Origin: an uncultured Clostridia bacterium
GTDB taxonomy: Bacteria; Bacillota; Clostridia; Christensenellales; CAG-917
Reading direction: 5' to 3'
NCBI GenBank assembly: GCA_934233745.1
Contig: CAKQGN010000004.1
Span: forward strand, 62,001 to 126,000
DNA length: 64,000 nucleotides
The notes below the pieces were generated by a model. That model was not told where the DNA came from. It ran no database searches and was given only the letters and a program-made list of their open reading frames with translations. Below, in pieces: positions 42,446 to 50,678 of the stretch (the first letter of the stretch is position 1; every line of letters starts with the position of its first letter). The translations under genes were made by a program, and so were the position numbers.

Positions 42446-42827
42446 TTTTCTTCTCCCTGCAATCTTTGCATATGCCTCTGAAATACAGTTGACTTTCAAG
42501 CACAAGGTCGTCACCGAAATCAACGATACTCTTGTCGATTCGATCGAAATTGAAGAATACGTCCTCGAGCTTTCCGCACTCGATGCATTGAAAGTGTCCG
42601 TGATTCATCGTGGTTTTATCAAACCTCGACGGCGCGTCCTTGCACGCCACCTCTCTTATCTCGCCCTCGCTCGCCATGTCCTTGAGTATACGATACACCG
42701 TGCCCAAACTGAGATTTGGCACCTCCTTTTTTGCCTCGGCGAGAATCATGTCTGCCGTCGGGTGATTGCACGCTTCTTTTACGATTTTGGCAACCACTTC
42801 TTTTTGTATCGTGTTTCTCTTTGTCAT
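42429..42827 (-). CDS. perR: Fur-family peroxide-responsive repressor (PerR-like)
   Basis: A 132-residue Fur-family protein. The winged helix includes LSLGTVYRILKDMA (39-52). The metal-binding region has NHGHFQCIECGKLED with the first zinc CxxC, and CKDCREK near the C-terminus supplies the second. PerR-type proteins sense peroxide by iron-catalysed His oxidation. The target genes are adjacent: the Hrb/reverse rubrerythrin fusion and rubredoxin. An AT-rich operator-like sequence overlaps its own start site. Assignment to PerR rather than Fur or Zur rests on this context. Confidence 0.82.
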   Translation of the reverse strand: MTKRNTIQKEVVAKIVKEACNHPTADMILAEAKKEVPNLSLGTVYRILKDMASEGEIREVACKDAPSRFDKTTMNHGHFQCIECGKLEDVFFNFDRIDKSIVDFGDDLVLESQLYFRGICKDCREKKNEFTV

Positions 42828-42858
42828 GCTATTGTGCGAATCATTTTGCGATTTTCTT

Positions 42859-42912
42859 ATTGATAATGATTCTTGTTATTTATAATATAAAGCATGCAAG
42901 CGTTTTTGTCAA
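42859..42912 (-). promoter_or_regulatory. Promoter and PerR/Fur-box-like operator of the perR operon
   Basis: On the minus strand TTGACA (42912-42907), a 17-base spacer and TATATT (42889-42884). The interrupted palindrome ATAACAAGAATCATTATCAAT (part of 42859-42880) overlaps the predicted start near 42877 and resembles the Fur/PerR box family, suggesting autoregulation. Confidence 0.65.
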
Positions 42913-43030
42913 TAGATTTTTTGAAATTTATTTTGATTTTTATATTATCCGCATATATTATCGTCTTTGCACGGTTGCCGAGCTGTCAATATATATAGTT
43001 ATAATACTAATTTAACAATAAAACATTATT

Positions 43031-43057
43031 AAAAAATGCGCTCGAAAGCGCATTTTT
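43031..43057 (-). terminator. Terminator of the 240-residue membrane protein gene
   Basis: On the minus strand AAAATGCGCT and AGCGCATTTT pair around TTCG, followed by T residues, seven bases after the stop. Confidence 0.85.
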
Positions 43058-43064
43058 CCAATTC

Positions 43065-43787
43065 TTATTCCGTCGAATTTTCGTCATCGTGATCGATATA
43101 ATCTGTTTTTTTGTCAGCTTTGTCGTCATCGTCAAAATCGGAAAACTCGTCAAACGGTGTTGTCCCGTCGGGGCGAGTGTCATCATCGTCGGAGATATCG
43201 CCCGAGGAATCGCCGTGAGGATGTTTGCGGTGAGAACTTTTGCGCAAGGCTTTGCCAACCAAAATAGCAATACGTTTGTAAATAAACTGCAAAACATAGT
43301 CGATTGCAACAAGAATCACCGTGCCGAAAAGCGCAATCATCCAATACTGCACTTTATCCACAATCGACGCATCGATTACTATGTTGTGGCAAACGAAATA
43401 CAGAAGCGCAAGTGCGCCGTTGATGTAGACAATTTTGATAATAAGCTGCGCCCACCACTTGATTTTGTCTTTGTGGTTGAGCATTATTCCCGACAAAATC
43501 GCCATAGGTCCGAAATAAACGACGTAGCCCATCACCGAAAAAACGTCGCCTGCAACCAAAAATGACAGCCCTGCCGACACAACATACGCCAAAACGGAGG
43601 ATACATAGTATTTTTGCGATAGAGGAACCATAAGCGCAATACCTGCGGCAATGAAAAACGCAATCGTGCTGAATTTGACAACAACACCGAGCCAAACCAT
43701 AAGCAAAGCCACCGCTGCGCTTATGCCTGCAAGTGCAACTCTGTACACTGCCTCTTGTCGTGAAATTTTCTTACGATTACGTTTCAT
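43065..43787 (-). CDS. Polytopic membrane protein with acidic C-terminal tail, unknown family
   Basis: A 240-residue protein. A basic N-terminus (KRNRKKISRQ) precedes five or six hydrophobic segments between residues 15 and 170, and residues 180-240 are soluble and very acidic, with SSGDISDDDD and SDFDDDDKAD stretches. It faces repeat copy C upstream and has its own terminator. I recognise no family. The tail suggests a cytoplasmic interaction or ion-binding segment. Confidence 0.65.
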   Translation of the reverse strand: MKRNRKKISRQEAVYRVALAGISAAVALLMVWLGVVVKFSTIAFFIAAGIALMVPLSQKYYVSSVLAYVVSAGLSFLVAGDVFSVMGYVVYFGPMAILSGIMLNHKDKIKWWAQLIIKIVYINGALALLYFVCHNIVIDASIVDKVQYWMIALFGTVILVAIDYVLQFIYKRIAILVGKALRKSSHRKHPHGDSSGDISDDDDTRPDGTTPFDEFSDFDDDDKADKKTDYIDHDDENSTE

Positions 43788-43863
43788 GAATTGTGTTTAT
43801 TGTGTCTTTCCAAATCTGCAATGCGCCTGAGCGTAATAATTGATACTCCTATATAAGTGGTGG

Positions 43864-44577
43864 ACAGCATGTATTCTAAATGCAACGCCCTCTCACGTGT
43901 TTTTTTCTTCCTCTACAAGGGCTTTTCGCCGTGTACTCTAAATTAGATGAACCCCCTCTTTCCGGACACGCCGGTATTTCTCCCACCACTCAAATAGGGG
44001 CAATTCTTTACCAAATTATCCGTCGTTCGTGGGGGAGACAATCGGCACTCGCATAGATAGTGTCATTTCTCTCATTATGCCACCGTCCTTTGTGCGCCGG
44101 CTACGCAACAACACGGCGCAGTCGGACGGTACAGCCGTCAAGCTCGGCGCTCATATTCTCGCCGCCTTGCGGCTCGTGTTCCGTCTTTGAAGTTGCACAT
44201 TCCGTTTATAAGAACGCCCAGAATAAGTGTTCGTTATCCGCTTGCGTGCTTTGCACGCTAAACACCAAGCAGACAATCTTGCGAAACTGTGGCAGGAGTT
44301 TTTGTCCCTGCTCGAACTGATAGCAAAGATTTTCTGCGCGGTAGTAATTGCGAAAACAAGCGAGGCTCTCGGCAATACGCATAACTGCGTGTTGCCGTTG
44401 CCTAGGCGTAGTTCGAGCAATTGTTATTCGCCAAATAGCGCATATCAGTTTACTAAAATGCGATATTGAGATGAAGAGCAAGGAAGTGGTGTTTGGGCGG
44501 CAACCCTAATGTGCATAGCGCACATGAGTTGACGAACAAATGCCACTGACACCGCTATTCGCTCAATAGCGCATTTT
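43864..44577 (+). repeat. Dispersed non-coding repeat, copy C (full length, about 714 bases)
   Basis: This fills the 788-base gap between the membrane protein and J-domain genes and matches copy B along its whole length, ending in the structured terminal module. Helices include ACCGTCC/GGACGGT around TGCGCC/GGCGCA, CGGCG/CGCCG, GCGTGC/GCACGC and GCAATACGCA/TGCGTGTTGC. The last bases overlap the stop codon of the leftward J-domain gene (44576-44578). Minus-strand frames related to those of copy B are shifted by indels, so I regard it as non-coding. Confidence 0.8.
44455..44577 (+). ncRNA. Terminal structured-RNA module of repeat copy C
   Basis: A 16-bp outer inverted repeat with one mismatch (44455-44470 with 44562-44577, ATTGAG/CTCAAT at its core) encloses an 11-bp helix AGTGGTGTTTG (44485-44495) with CAAATGCCACT (44537-44547) and a hairpin TGTGC-ATAGC-GCACA (44510-44524). 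The unpaired GGCAACCCTAA and ATGAGTTGAC are identical to copy B. Five base pairs differ from copy B by double changes. G-U pairs are possible only on the plus strand. Confidence 0.6.
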
Positions 44578-45217
44578 AGCAGCAACGGATGAGGTCGCCA
44601 CCCATACACTCGCAACAACAATCCGCACACCAAAGTGCTTGACATGCCGCGCAAAGCCCGTCGGCAACGTCGCCGTCCCGTTGGGTATAGGTACGATTTG
44701 ACGCTTGATCGGCTTTGCCGTAAACGCCTTTTGCGCCTTCTTTGTCATATGGACGAGAGCCGTCGATTTTCTTTTTCAAATTGTCGAGAGCGCGGTTATA
44801 TTTGTCGTTTGACGGATCCATCTGGATTGCCATTTCAAGTTGTTTCTTGCTGTCGTTGAGCCAATTCTTCTCATAGAAAACGATGGATTGATAATAGTGC
44901 CACTCCGCTCCTCGATAGGAAATTTCGTCAAGTGCGCGCTGTGCGCCTTCGACGTCTTTGTTTCGTATTGCATTGCGCACTGTCTCAAACATAGATTCTC
45001 CCTCGCCCGAAACCGTTGAGGATTCGTGAGAGAGTTCCATTGCTTGTTGGTAGGCGTCGTCGAGTTGCTGAAGCATGCGCGCTGCTTGCGCGCCGCCCTC
45101 GCCCTCGTCAAAAATATGCTGCTGATAATAAGCACGCTTTTGCTTGTATGCTTCGAGAATTTCGCTTTGAGACGAGTCCTTGCTTATGCCAAGAATCACA
45201 AACGGGTCAGTCGGCAT
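44576..45217 (-). CDS. Divergent J-domain protein with helical repeats and a cysteine-rich tail
   Basis: A 213-residue protein starting PTDPFVILGISKDSS, a DnaJ-type helix I, with LEAYKQKRAYYQQHI helix II. The HPD tripeptide needed to stimulate DnaK is absent. Residues 75-155 look like TPR-type helices (WHYYQSIVFYEKNWL; AIQMDPSNDKYNRAL), and the C-terminus is Cys-rich: CAACQALWCADCCCECMGGD ending CC. It overlaps the DUF5685 gene by 22 bases, a pairing that suggests joint function. Repeat copy C begins at its stop codon. Confidence 0.75.
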   Translation of the reverse strand: MPTDPFVILGISKDSSQSEILEAYKQKRAYYQQHIFDEGEGGAQAARMLQQLDDAYQQAMELSHESSTVSGEGESMFETVRNAIRNKDVEGAQRALDEISYRGAEWHYYQSIVFYEKNWLNDSKKQLEMAIQMDPSNDKYNRALDNLKKKIDGSRPYDKEGAKGVYGKADQASNRTYTQRDGDVADGLCAACQALWCADCCCECMGGDLIRCC

Positions 45218-46056
45218 TTTTCTTCTCCTTTGAGCAGTCGCTCCACTTGCATTTTTATGCCAAGGTAAATGGTATTGCTCAAAACGCCCTCGTACATTTC
45301 GATGTTCATTGCGTTGTATGAGCCAACCATTTTATTGTAGGTTGAATTGAGCAAAAACGAGAGTTCATCTGCGTTTTTTGCAAGATAATCCTTCTTTTCG
45401 GCACATTTGCCGTAATTCAGCACGAGCGGATTATACTCGCCTGACTTGCTGTCTTTTTCAACGTCGTCAACGGCGTCGAGCAAATATATGAGGCGTCCGA
45501 GGTTGTAACAAAACGTATCGATATTGTCGTCGGTTTTTATAAGATGTCTTGTCATATCGCGCATAAGCGTTGCAAAAGTGTCGGCAACTTTGTCGATACT
45601 GTCGCACTTTTCGCTCTCCGCTTTTCTTAAATCCGCAAAACTTTTCTGCATGATTTTGTCGATTTCGCCGAGGCGTTTTGCCGCTTTTTTCTTGCGCGGG
45701 GCAAGCATATTTTTGAGGACGGCGCGCGATTTTTTGCCATCGTACACATCGTCTTCGAGATTGTAGTATACCAGCATGACCGCTATATCCGCAATCTTTT
45801 TTGACAAATCGTCTGTTTTGACAACGACTTTTTTCTTGCCGTTGTAAGCGCACAGTTTCCGCTCGAACCGAACGGGAGTCGAGGTGAGCGAGTGCAGAAG
45901 CACATTGTAAAAAGTCACGTCGTAGTTTGTACAAAGCCTTGTAAACTCTGCCCCGGTTTCACCGAGCGTTTTGCATAGTCCGCAATAAAAGGATTGGAAC
46001 ACGTTGAAATCCTTGATATACATATTCATTTTATCGGGAATAACGTATCCGAACAT
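45196..46056 (-). CDS. DUF5685 family protein
   Basis: A 286-residue all-helical protein. The start MFGYVIPDKMNMYIKDFNVF and then SFYCGLCKTLGE (23-34, CxxC) are the DUF5685 signature. Asp-rich LLDAVDDVEKD near residue 200 and the all-helical pattern are loosely reminiscent of prenyl-synthase folds, but that is speculative. The gene overlaps the J-domain gene by 22 bases on the same strand. The function is unknown. Confidence 0.8.
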   Translation of the reverse strand: MFGYVIPDKMNMYIKDFNVFQSFYCGLCKTLGETGAEFTRLCTNYDVTFYNVLLHSLTSTPVRFERKLCAYNGKKKVVVKTDDLSKKIADIAVMLVYYNLEDDVYDGKKSRAVLKNMLAPRKKKAAKRLGEIDKIMQKSFADLRKAESEKCDSIDKVADTFATLMRDMTRHLIKTDDNIDTFCYNLGRLIYLLDAVDDVEKDSKSGEYNPLVLNYGKCAEKKDYLAKNADELSFLLNSTYNKMVGSYNAMNIEMYEGVLSNTIYLGIKMQVERLLKGEEKCRLTRL

Positions 46057-46158
46057 TTTGTTGCCTCTTTGACTAATAATATACGTTTTGTCTTAAACAA
46101 TCATTAAAACCCCAATGCGATTTGCCAAAAAACATACCGAATCGGCTTGTATGAATTG

Positions 46159-47643
46159 TTATTTTGCTATGGTATTTGCGACATCGAGCACCACGTCTTT
46201 GACCTCGTTTCTGCCAACGACTTTGGTGTGAATTTCATCTGCTCCCTCAAGCTCCAATATACAATCGGGACATTCGAGCGCAGTGAGATTGTATAGTTTT
46301 ATTATCGCCTTATACGGATTTTTTTCTTTTGAACCGAGCGCACCGAGTACGTCGATCGGGAATTTGTACGGATTTGCCGTCGACACTATCACGGTCGGCG
46401 TTTCGTCATCCGTTTCGCAAGAATAGTCGTTGTAGACGCTTGCTGCAACCGCCGTGTGGGTGTCCATAATATAGTCGTCGAGGTCAAAAAACGTTGCGAT
46501 TGCGTTTTTTGTATCCTCTTCGTCCGCCCAACCGGCAACGAATTTGCTGAAATCGAACTCGTTGAAATCAATCTCGAATCTGCCTGTTTTTTTGAGATTC
46601 CGATATAATTCTCTCACTTTTTCGTCGTCGCGTCCGCATGCCTCGAAAATAAGTCTTTCGAGATTGCTCGACACCAAAATGTCCATTGACGGAGACATGG
46701 TTTTGTAAAAATCGCGGTTGACGTCGTACTCGCCGTCATTGAAAAAGTCGGTAAGCACGTTGTTTGCGTTGGAAGCAACGATAAACTTTTCAACGGGCAA
46801 GCCCATGCGGTAAGCATAATAGCCTGCAAGCACGTTGCCGAAATTGCCTGTCGGAACGGCAAAATTTATCTTGTCGCCGAGCGCAATCTCTCCGCTGTCC
46901 GCAAGGTCGCAGTAGGCAGATATATAATAGGCGATTTGCGGCGCGAGCCTACCCCAGTTTATGGAGTTTGCAGAAGACATCGCAATCCCCTTCTCTTTGA
47001 GAATTTTGACGACTTCTTCATCGTTGAAAATGCGTTTTACCGCCGTTTGAGCGTCATCGAAATTGCCTTTTATTCCGCATACGTGAACGTTTTTGCCCTC
47101 TTGCGTGACCATTTGCATGCGTTGCATCTCGCTCACGCCGTTTGCGGGATAAAACACAAGAACGTGTGTTCCCTCAACGTCTTTGAAGCCTTCAAGAGCC
47201 GCCTTGCCCGTGTCGCCGCTTGTTGCTGTCAAAATCAAAGTTTGCTCGTCTATGCCGAGCTTTTTCTTGCTTGCGGTGAGCAGATACGGCAAAATAGTGA
47301 GTGCCATGTCTTTGAAAGCGCAAGTGGGACCGTGCCAAAGTTCGAGCATATAGAGTCCGTCCTCGACTTTTACCAAGGGACAAACGGCATCGTCGTCAAA
47401 TCGATTGTACGCTCTTTTTGCATAGCCCAAAAGCTCCTCAAAAGAAAACTCGTCCATATACATAGACAAAATTTTTGCCGCGCGTTCGGGATAATCGAGG
47501 GGAATGAGATTCTCTATGTCCGCAAGACTTAATATCGGGAATGACGACGGAACGAAAAGTCCGCCGTCATCCGATATACCTTTTACGATTGCTTCGCTTG
47601 CAGAAATCTCTGTTTCGGAATTTCTGGTACAAGTGTATTTCAT
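46159..47643 (-). CDS. thrC: Threonine synthase
   Basis: A 494-residue PLP enzyme converting O-phosphohomoserine to threonine. The N-terminus MKYTCTRNSE is typical, PLP-binding Lys is K111 in GPTCAFKDMAL, TATSGDTGKAALEG (about 140) binds the phosphate, and AVPTGNFGNVLAGYYA (about 263) completes the fold-II site. The length fits the class without a regulatory domain. It starts three bases after a P-loop gene stop. No other threonine-pathway genes are nearby. Confidence 0.94.
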   Translation of the reverse strand: MKYTCTRNSETEISASEAIVKGISDDGGLFVPSSFPILSLADIENLIPLDYPERAAKILSMYMDEFSFEELLGYAKRAYNRFDDDAVCPLVKVEDGLYMLELWHGPTCAFKDMALTILPYLLTASKKKLGIDEQTLILTATSGDTGKAALEGFKDVEGTHVLVFYPANGVSEMQRMQMVTQEGKNVHVCGIKGNFDDAQTAVKRIFNDEEVVKILKEKGIAMSSANSINWGRLAPQIAYYISAYCDLADSGEIALGDKINFAVPTGNFGNVLAGYYAYRMGLPVEKFIVASNANNVLTDFFNDGEYDVNRDFYKTMSPSMDILVSSNLERLIFEACGRDDEKVRELYRNLKKTGRFEIDFNEFDFSKFVAGWADEEDTKNAIATFFDLDDYIMDTHTAVAASVYNDYSCETDDETPTVIVSTANPYKFPIDVLGALGSKEKNPYKAIIKLYNLTALECPDCILELEGADEIHTKVVGRNEVKDVVLDVANTIAK

Positions 47644-47646
47644 AAT

Positions 47647-48063
47647 TTATTTTTCGCGAATGAATTCAGGGAAATTTTCCTCGTTTTCACTCACGGTAAT
47701 CACAAATTTGGTGTCCGTATTCTTTGCGATTTCTCTGATGTCGTCAAAGAAGTCTTTCATCTCGAACACGGTTTTTCCGAGCATTCTGTGTGCGCCGTCG
47801 ATGTAAAGCGTTTCGATATCGTGGTTGCCCGCAAGCAATCCCTTGATAAAACCGATGAGAGCTTCTTCGCTGACCGGCGAATCTCCTCTTTTGAGTTGCT
47901 TTGCATTGACCATACGGACTCTGTAGTTGAGCGAATACATATATCTGTCCGTATCCGTCACAAAAACGATGTCGCCTTTTGCGGTTGCGACGTTGTCGTT
48001 TGCCATATCGATGATGATTTTGGTCTTGCCGGTGCCCTTGGCACCTGTAATAAATTTGATCAT
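47647..48063 (-). CDS. Small P-loop NTPase-like protein
   Basis: A 138-residue protein starting MIKFITGAKGTGKTKIIID with a Walker A loop GAKGTGKT (7-14). ETLYIDGAHRML (about 86-97) is a Walker B-like strand, and KFVITVSENEENFP is a late strand. The ATG at 48063 is used because GGAGG lies just upstream; a GTG two codons earlier is inside that site. No family function is recognised. It lies just ahead of thrC in the same transcript direction. Confidence 0.65.
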   Translation of the reverse strand: MIKFITGAKGTGKTKIIIDMANDNVATAKGDIVFVTDTDRYMYSLNYRVRMVNAKQLKRGDSPVSEEALIGFIKGLLAGNHDIETLYIDGAHRMLGKTVFEMKDFFDDIREIAKNTDTKFVITVSENEENFPEFIREK

Positions 48064-48184
48064 AAGCACCTCCGCTTATATTATATTCGATTACATTATA
48101 TATAAAATATTGTCCGATTTCAACCCGCAATTTTCAAATAGTCGCACTTTTTTCATTATGCCGAACGCAATCGGATTCGAACGC

Positions 48185-49582
48185 TCAATTTTTACATCCG
48201 TCTTTGAAATACAAATGCCTTTGCGGATCTAAAATTTCAACCATGGTATCCAGTTCTTTATCGCTTATAGAGGTGGTGCGTCCCGTCGCATATTCCTTGT
48301 CCACAAGCTCTTTGATTTTTGCCACCAGCGCATCGCTCTTTTGCACCTTATTCTCCGCACTTAATTCATAATACGAATTGATCCAATATGCGATTCCCGC
48401 AAGTCCGCTGAACGAATCCACGACGACTCTCGGCGCACGTCCGAGTATTTTTTGCGTATCGAAAATGTTGTAGATTTCCTGATCTTTGAGCATACCGTCG
48501 GCGTGAATACCTGCTTTTGTGACATTGAAGTTTTTTCCTACAAACGGCGTTTGAGGGGGAATGCGATAACCCATTACGTCCTCAAAATAATCCGCAATTT
48601 CGCTGATTACTTCGAGATTCATTCCGTTTGTAGTACCTCGCAAAGACGCATATTCGATCGCCATTGCTTCAAGCGGAGTATTGCCCGTGCGCTCACCGAT
48701 TCCCAGCAACGTGGTGTTGACTGTCGAGCAGCCGTAAAGCCACGCCGTTGCGCTGTTTGTGACCGCCTTGTAAAAATCGTTGTGTCCGTGCCATTCGAGT
48801 TGTTCGCTTGGCACTTGCGCATAATATCTGAAACCGTATATCACGCCCTGTACACTTCTGGGCATTGCCGTACCGGGATAAGTCACGCCGTAGCCCATTG
48901 TGTCGCAAGCACGGATTTTGATGGGAACGCCGCTTTCTTTCGACAGCCTCATCAACTCGATTGCAAAAGGAACTACAAATCCGAAATAATCCGCTCTCGT
49001 AATATCTTCGAAATGGCAACGAGGCACTATTCCTCTGTCGAGAGCCATTTTGACAACGGACAAATACTTGTCCATAGCTTGACGCCTCGTCATGTTCATT
49101 TTTTTGAAAATATGATAGTCCGAACAACTTACAAGAATACCGGTTTCTTTTATTCCGAATTCTTTGACGAGTTCGAAATCCTTTTCGTTTGCCCTTATCC
49201 AACTTGTGATTTGCGGAAATTCATATCCGAGGTCAAGACACCTTTTGACTGCCTCTTTATCTTTGTCGCTGTAAAGGAAAAACTCGCTTTGTCTGATAAT
49301 CCCGTTTGGACCTCCGAGACGATGAAGCATTTTGAAAAGCTCGACGATGTTGTCGACCGAAAACGGCTCCATTGCCTGCTGTCCGTCACGAAAAGTCGTG
49401 TCGGATATATAAATTTCTTTTGGACACTCCATCGGCACGTGCCGCATATTGAATGCTATTTTGGGAATCTTTCCGTATGTAAAAATCTGCCGATGCAAGT
49501 TGGGACGGGATACGTCTTGCAACGAAGGTTTGTAAGTATGTTCTTCAAGAAGATGGTTGCGCTTGTTGTATTCGACTATCAT
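48185..49582 (-). CDS. DRE-TIM metallolyase, Re-citrate synthase-like
   Basis: A 465-residue enzyme of the isopropylmalate/homocitrate synthase superfamily. The metal/substrate motif is SDTTFRDGQQ (about 60-69), LHRLGGPNGIIRQSEFFLYS follows, and HGHND (about 270) gives the metal His residues. The IRACDTMGYGV and GIGERTGNTPLEAM segments and the lack of a leucine-regulatory domain match the Re-citrate synthase group known from Clostridium kluyveri. That group condenses oxaloacetate and acetyl-CoA with opposite stereochemistry to ordinary citrate synthase. Other reading: a generic 2-isopropylmalate synthase-like enzyme. No leu or icd gene is nearby. GGAGG precedes the ATG. Confidence 0.7.
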   Translation of the reverse strand: MIVEYNKRNHLLEEHTYKPSLQDVSRPNLHRQIFTYGKIPKIAFNMRHVPMECPKEIYISDTTFRDGQQAMEPFSVDNIVELFKMLHRLGGPNGIIRQSEFFLYSDKDKEAVKRCLDLGYEFPQITSWIRANEKDFELVKEFGIKETGILVSCSDYHIFKKMNMTRRQAMDKYLSVVKMALDRGIVPRCHFEDITRADYFGFVVPFAIELMRLSKESGVPIKIRACDTMGYGVTYPGTAMPRSVQGVIYGFRYYAQVPSEQLEWHGHNDFYKAVTNSATAWLYGCSTVNTTLLGIGERTGNTPLEAMAIEYASLRGTTNGMNLEVISEIADYFEDVMGYRIPPQTPFVGKNFNVTKAGIHADGMLKDQEIYNIFDTQKILGRAPRVVVDSFSGLAGIAYWINSYYELSAENKVQKSDALVAKIKELVDKEYATGRTTSISDKELDTMVEILDPQRHLYFKDGCKN

Positions 49583-49592
49583 TTTTCCTCCG

Positions 49593-50678
49593 TCATTCGA
49601 TGTTTTCGAGCATTTTGTTTTGCACTGCGATTTGAAGCGCGGATATCATCTCGTCAAGGTCGCCGAGCATAAACTTGTCGATATTGTATAGCGTCAAGCC
49701 TATGCGGTGGTCGGTGACTCTGCCTTGCGGAAAATTGTATGTCCTTATTCTCTCGCTTCTGTCGCCCGTTCCTACTTGTGCGCGGCGGTTTTCGGCGTAT
49801 TCCTTTTCCGCCTGCGACTGATAAAAATCGTACACTCTCGATTTAAGCACTTTGAGGGCTTTTTCGCGGTTTTTTATTTGACTTCTCTCGTCCTGACACT
49901 CGACTACGATACCTGTAGGGATATGCGTCATACGGATTGCCGATTCGGTTTTGTTGACATGCTGTCCGCCTGCCCCGCCCGAACGGTATGTGTCTACTTT
50001 TATATCGTTTTCGTTGAGGTTGACTTCCACGTTTTGAGCTTCGGGAAGCACGGCAACGGTAACGGTCGAGGTATGCACTCTGCCCTGCGATTCGGTTTCG
50101 GGAACACGCTGTACTCTATGCACTCCGCTTTCAAATTTGAGTTTGCCCCAAACGCCCTTGCCCGTTATCATAAAAACAAGCTCTTTCGCGCCGCCGAGTT
50201 CGGTGTAGTTCATATTGACTTCCTCGACTTTCCAGCGGTTATTTTCGGCGTAGTGGCGATACATTTTCATAAGCTCCGTGCCAAACAGTGCCGCCTCGTC
50301 GCCGCCTGCGCCCGCACGTATCTCCATGATTACGTTGTTATCCTCGTTGGGGTCTTTGGGCAGGAGGGCTATTTTGAGGTCGTTGCCGTCCTTATCCAGA
50401 GCCTCGCGCAGCTCGTCGAGTTCCTGCTTCAAAAGAGCCTTCATATCGACGTCGGTTTCCGCCGCAGCCATACTCTCGCAGTCCTCGAATTCCTTTTTGT
50501 GTTTTTTATATGTCGAATATATATCGCAAATAGGCGTCAAATCGGAATGTTCCTTTGAAAGAGCCTTAAATTTTTCTTGGTCGGAGATGTTTTCGGGCAA
50601 GGACAAAAGTTTGCCCACCTCGTCGCAGCGAGCCTCGATTTTGTCTAATTTTTGGAGCATTCCGTCGGATATTTTCAT
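49593..50678 (-). CDS. prfA: Peptide chain release factor 1
   Basis: A 361-residue RF1. The codon-recognition tripeptide is PET (193-195) within RVPETESQGR, and the catalytic GGQ is at 237-239 in SGGAGGQHVNKTES. It releases proteins at UAA and UAG. Its start overlaps the 3' end of the DUF1385-PrmC gene by four bases (ATGA), so the factor and its GGQ-methylating enzyme are made together. Confidence 0.97.
   Translation of the reverse strand: MKISDGMLQKLDKIEARCDEVGKLLSLPENISDQEKFKALSKEHSDLTPICDIYSTYKKHKKEFEDCESMAAAETDVDMKALLKQELDELREALDKDGNDLKIALLPKDPNEDNNVIMEIRAGAGGDEAALFGTELMKMYRHYAENNRWKVEEVNMNYTELGGAKELVFMITGKGVWGKLKFESGVHRVQRVPETESQGRVHTSTVTVAVLPEAQNVEVNLNENDIKVDTYRSGGAGGQHVNKTESAIRMTHIPTGIVVECQDERSQIKNREKALKVLKSRVYDFYQSQAEKEYAENRRAQVGTGDRSERIRTYNFPQGRVTDHRIGLTLYNIDKFMLGDLDEMISALQIAVQNKMLENIE

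Noticed and set aside
1600..44577. CRISPR array or IS element as explanation for the dispersed repeats
   Set aside because: Copies are long, far apart, lack spacers, terminal inverted repeats and any transposase gene.
48452..49672. Plus-strand 406-codon open frame opposite the Re-citrate synthase-like gene
   Set aside because: Antisense shadow with no recognisable domain or ribosome site.
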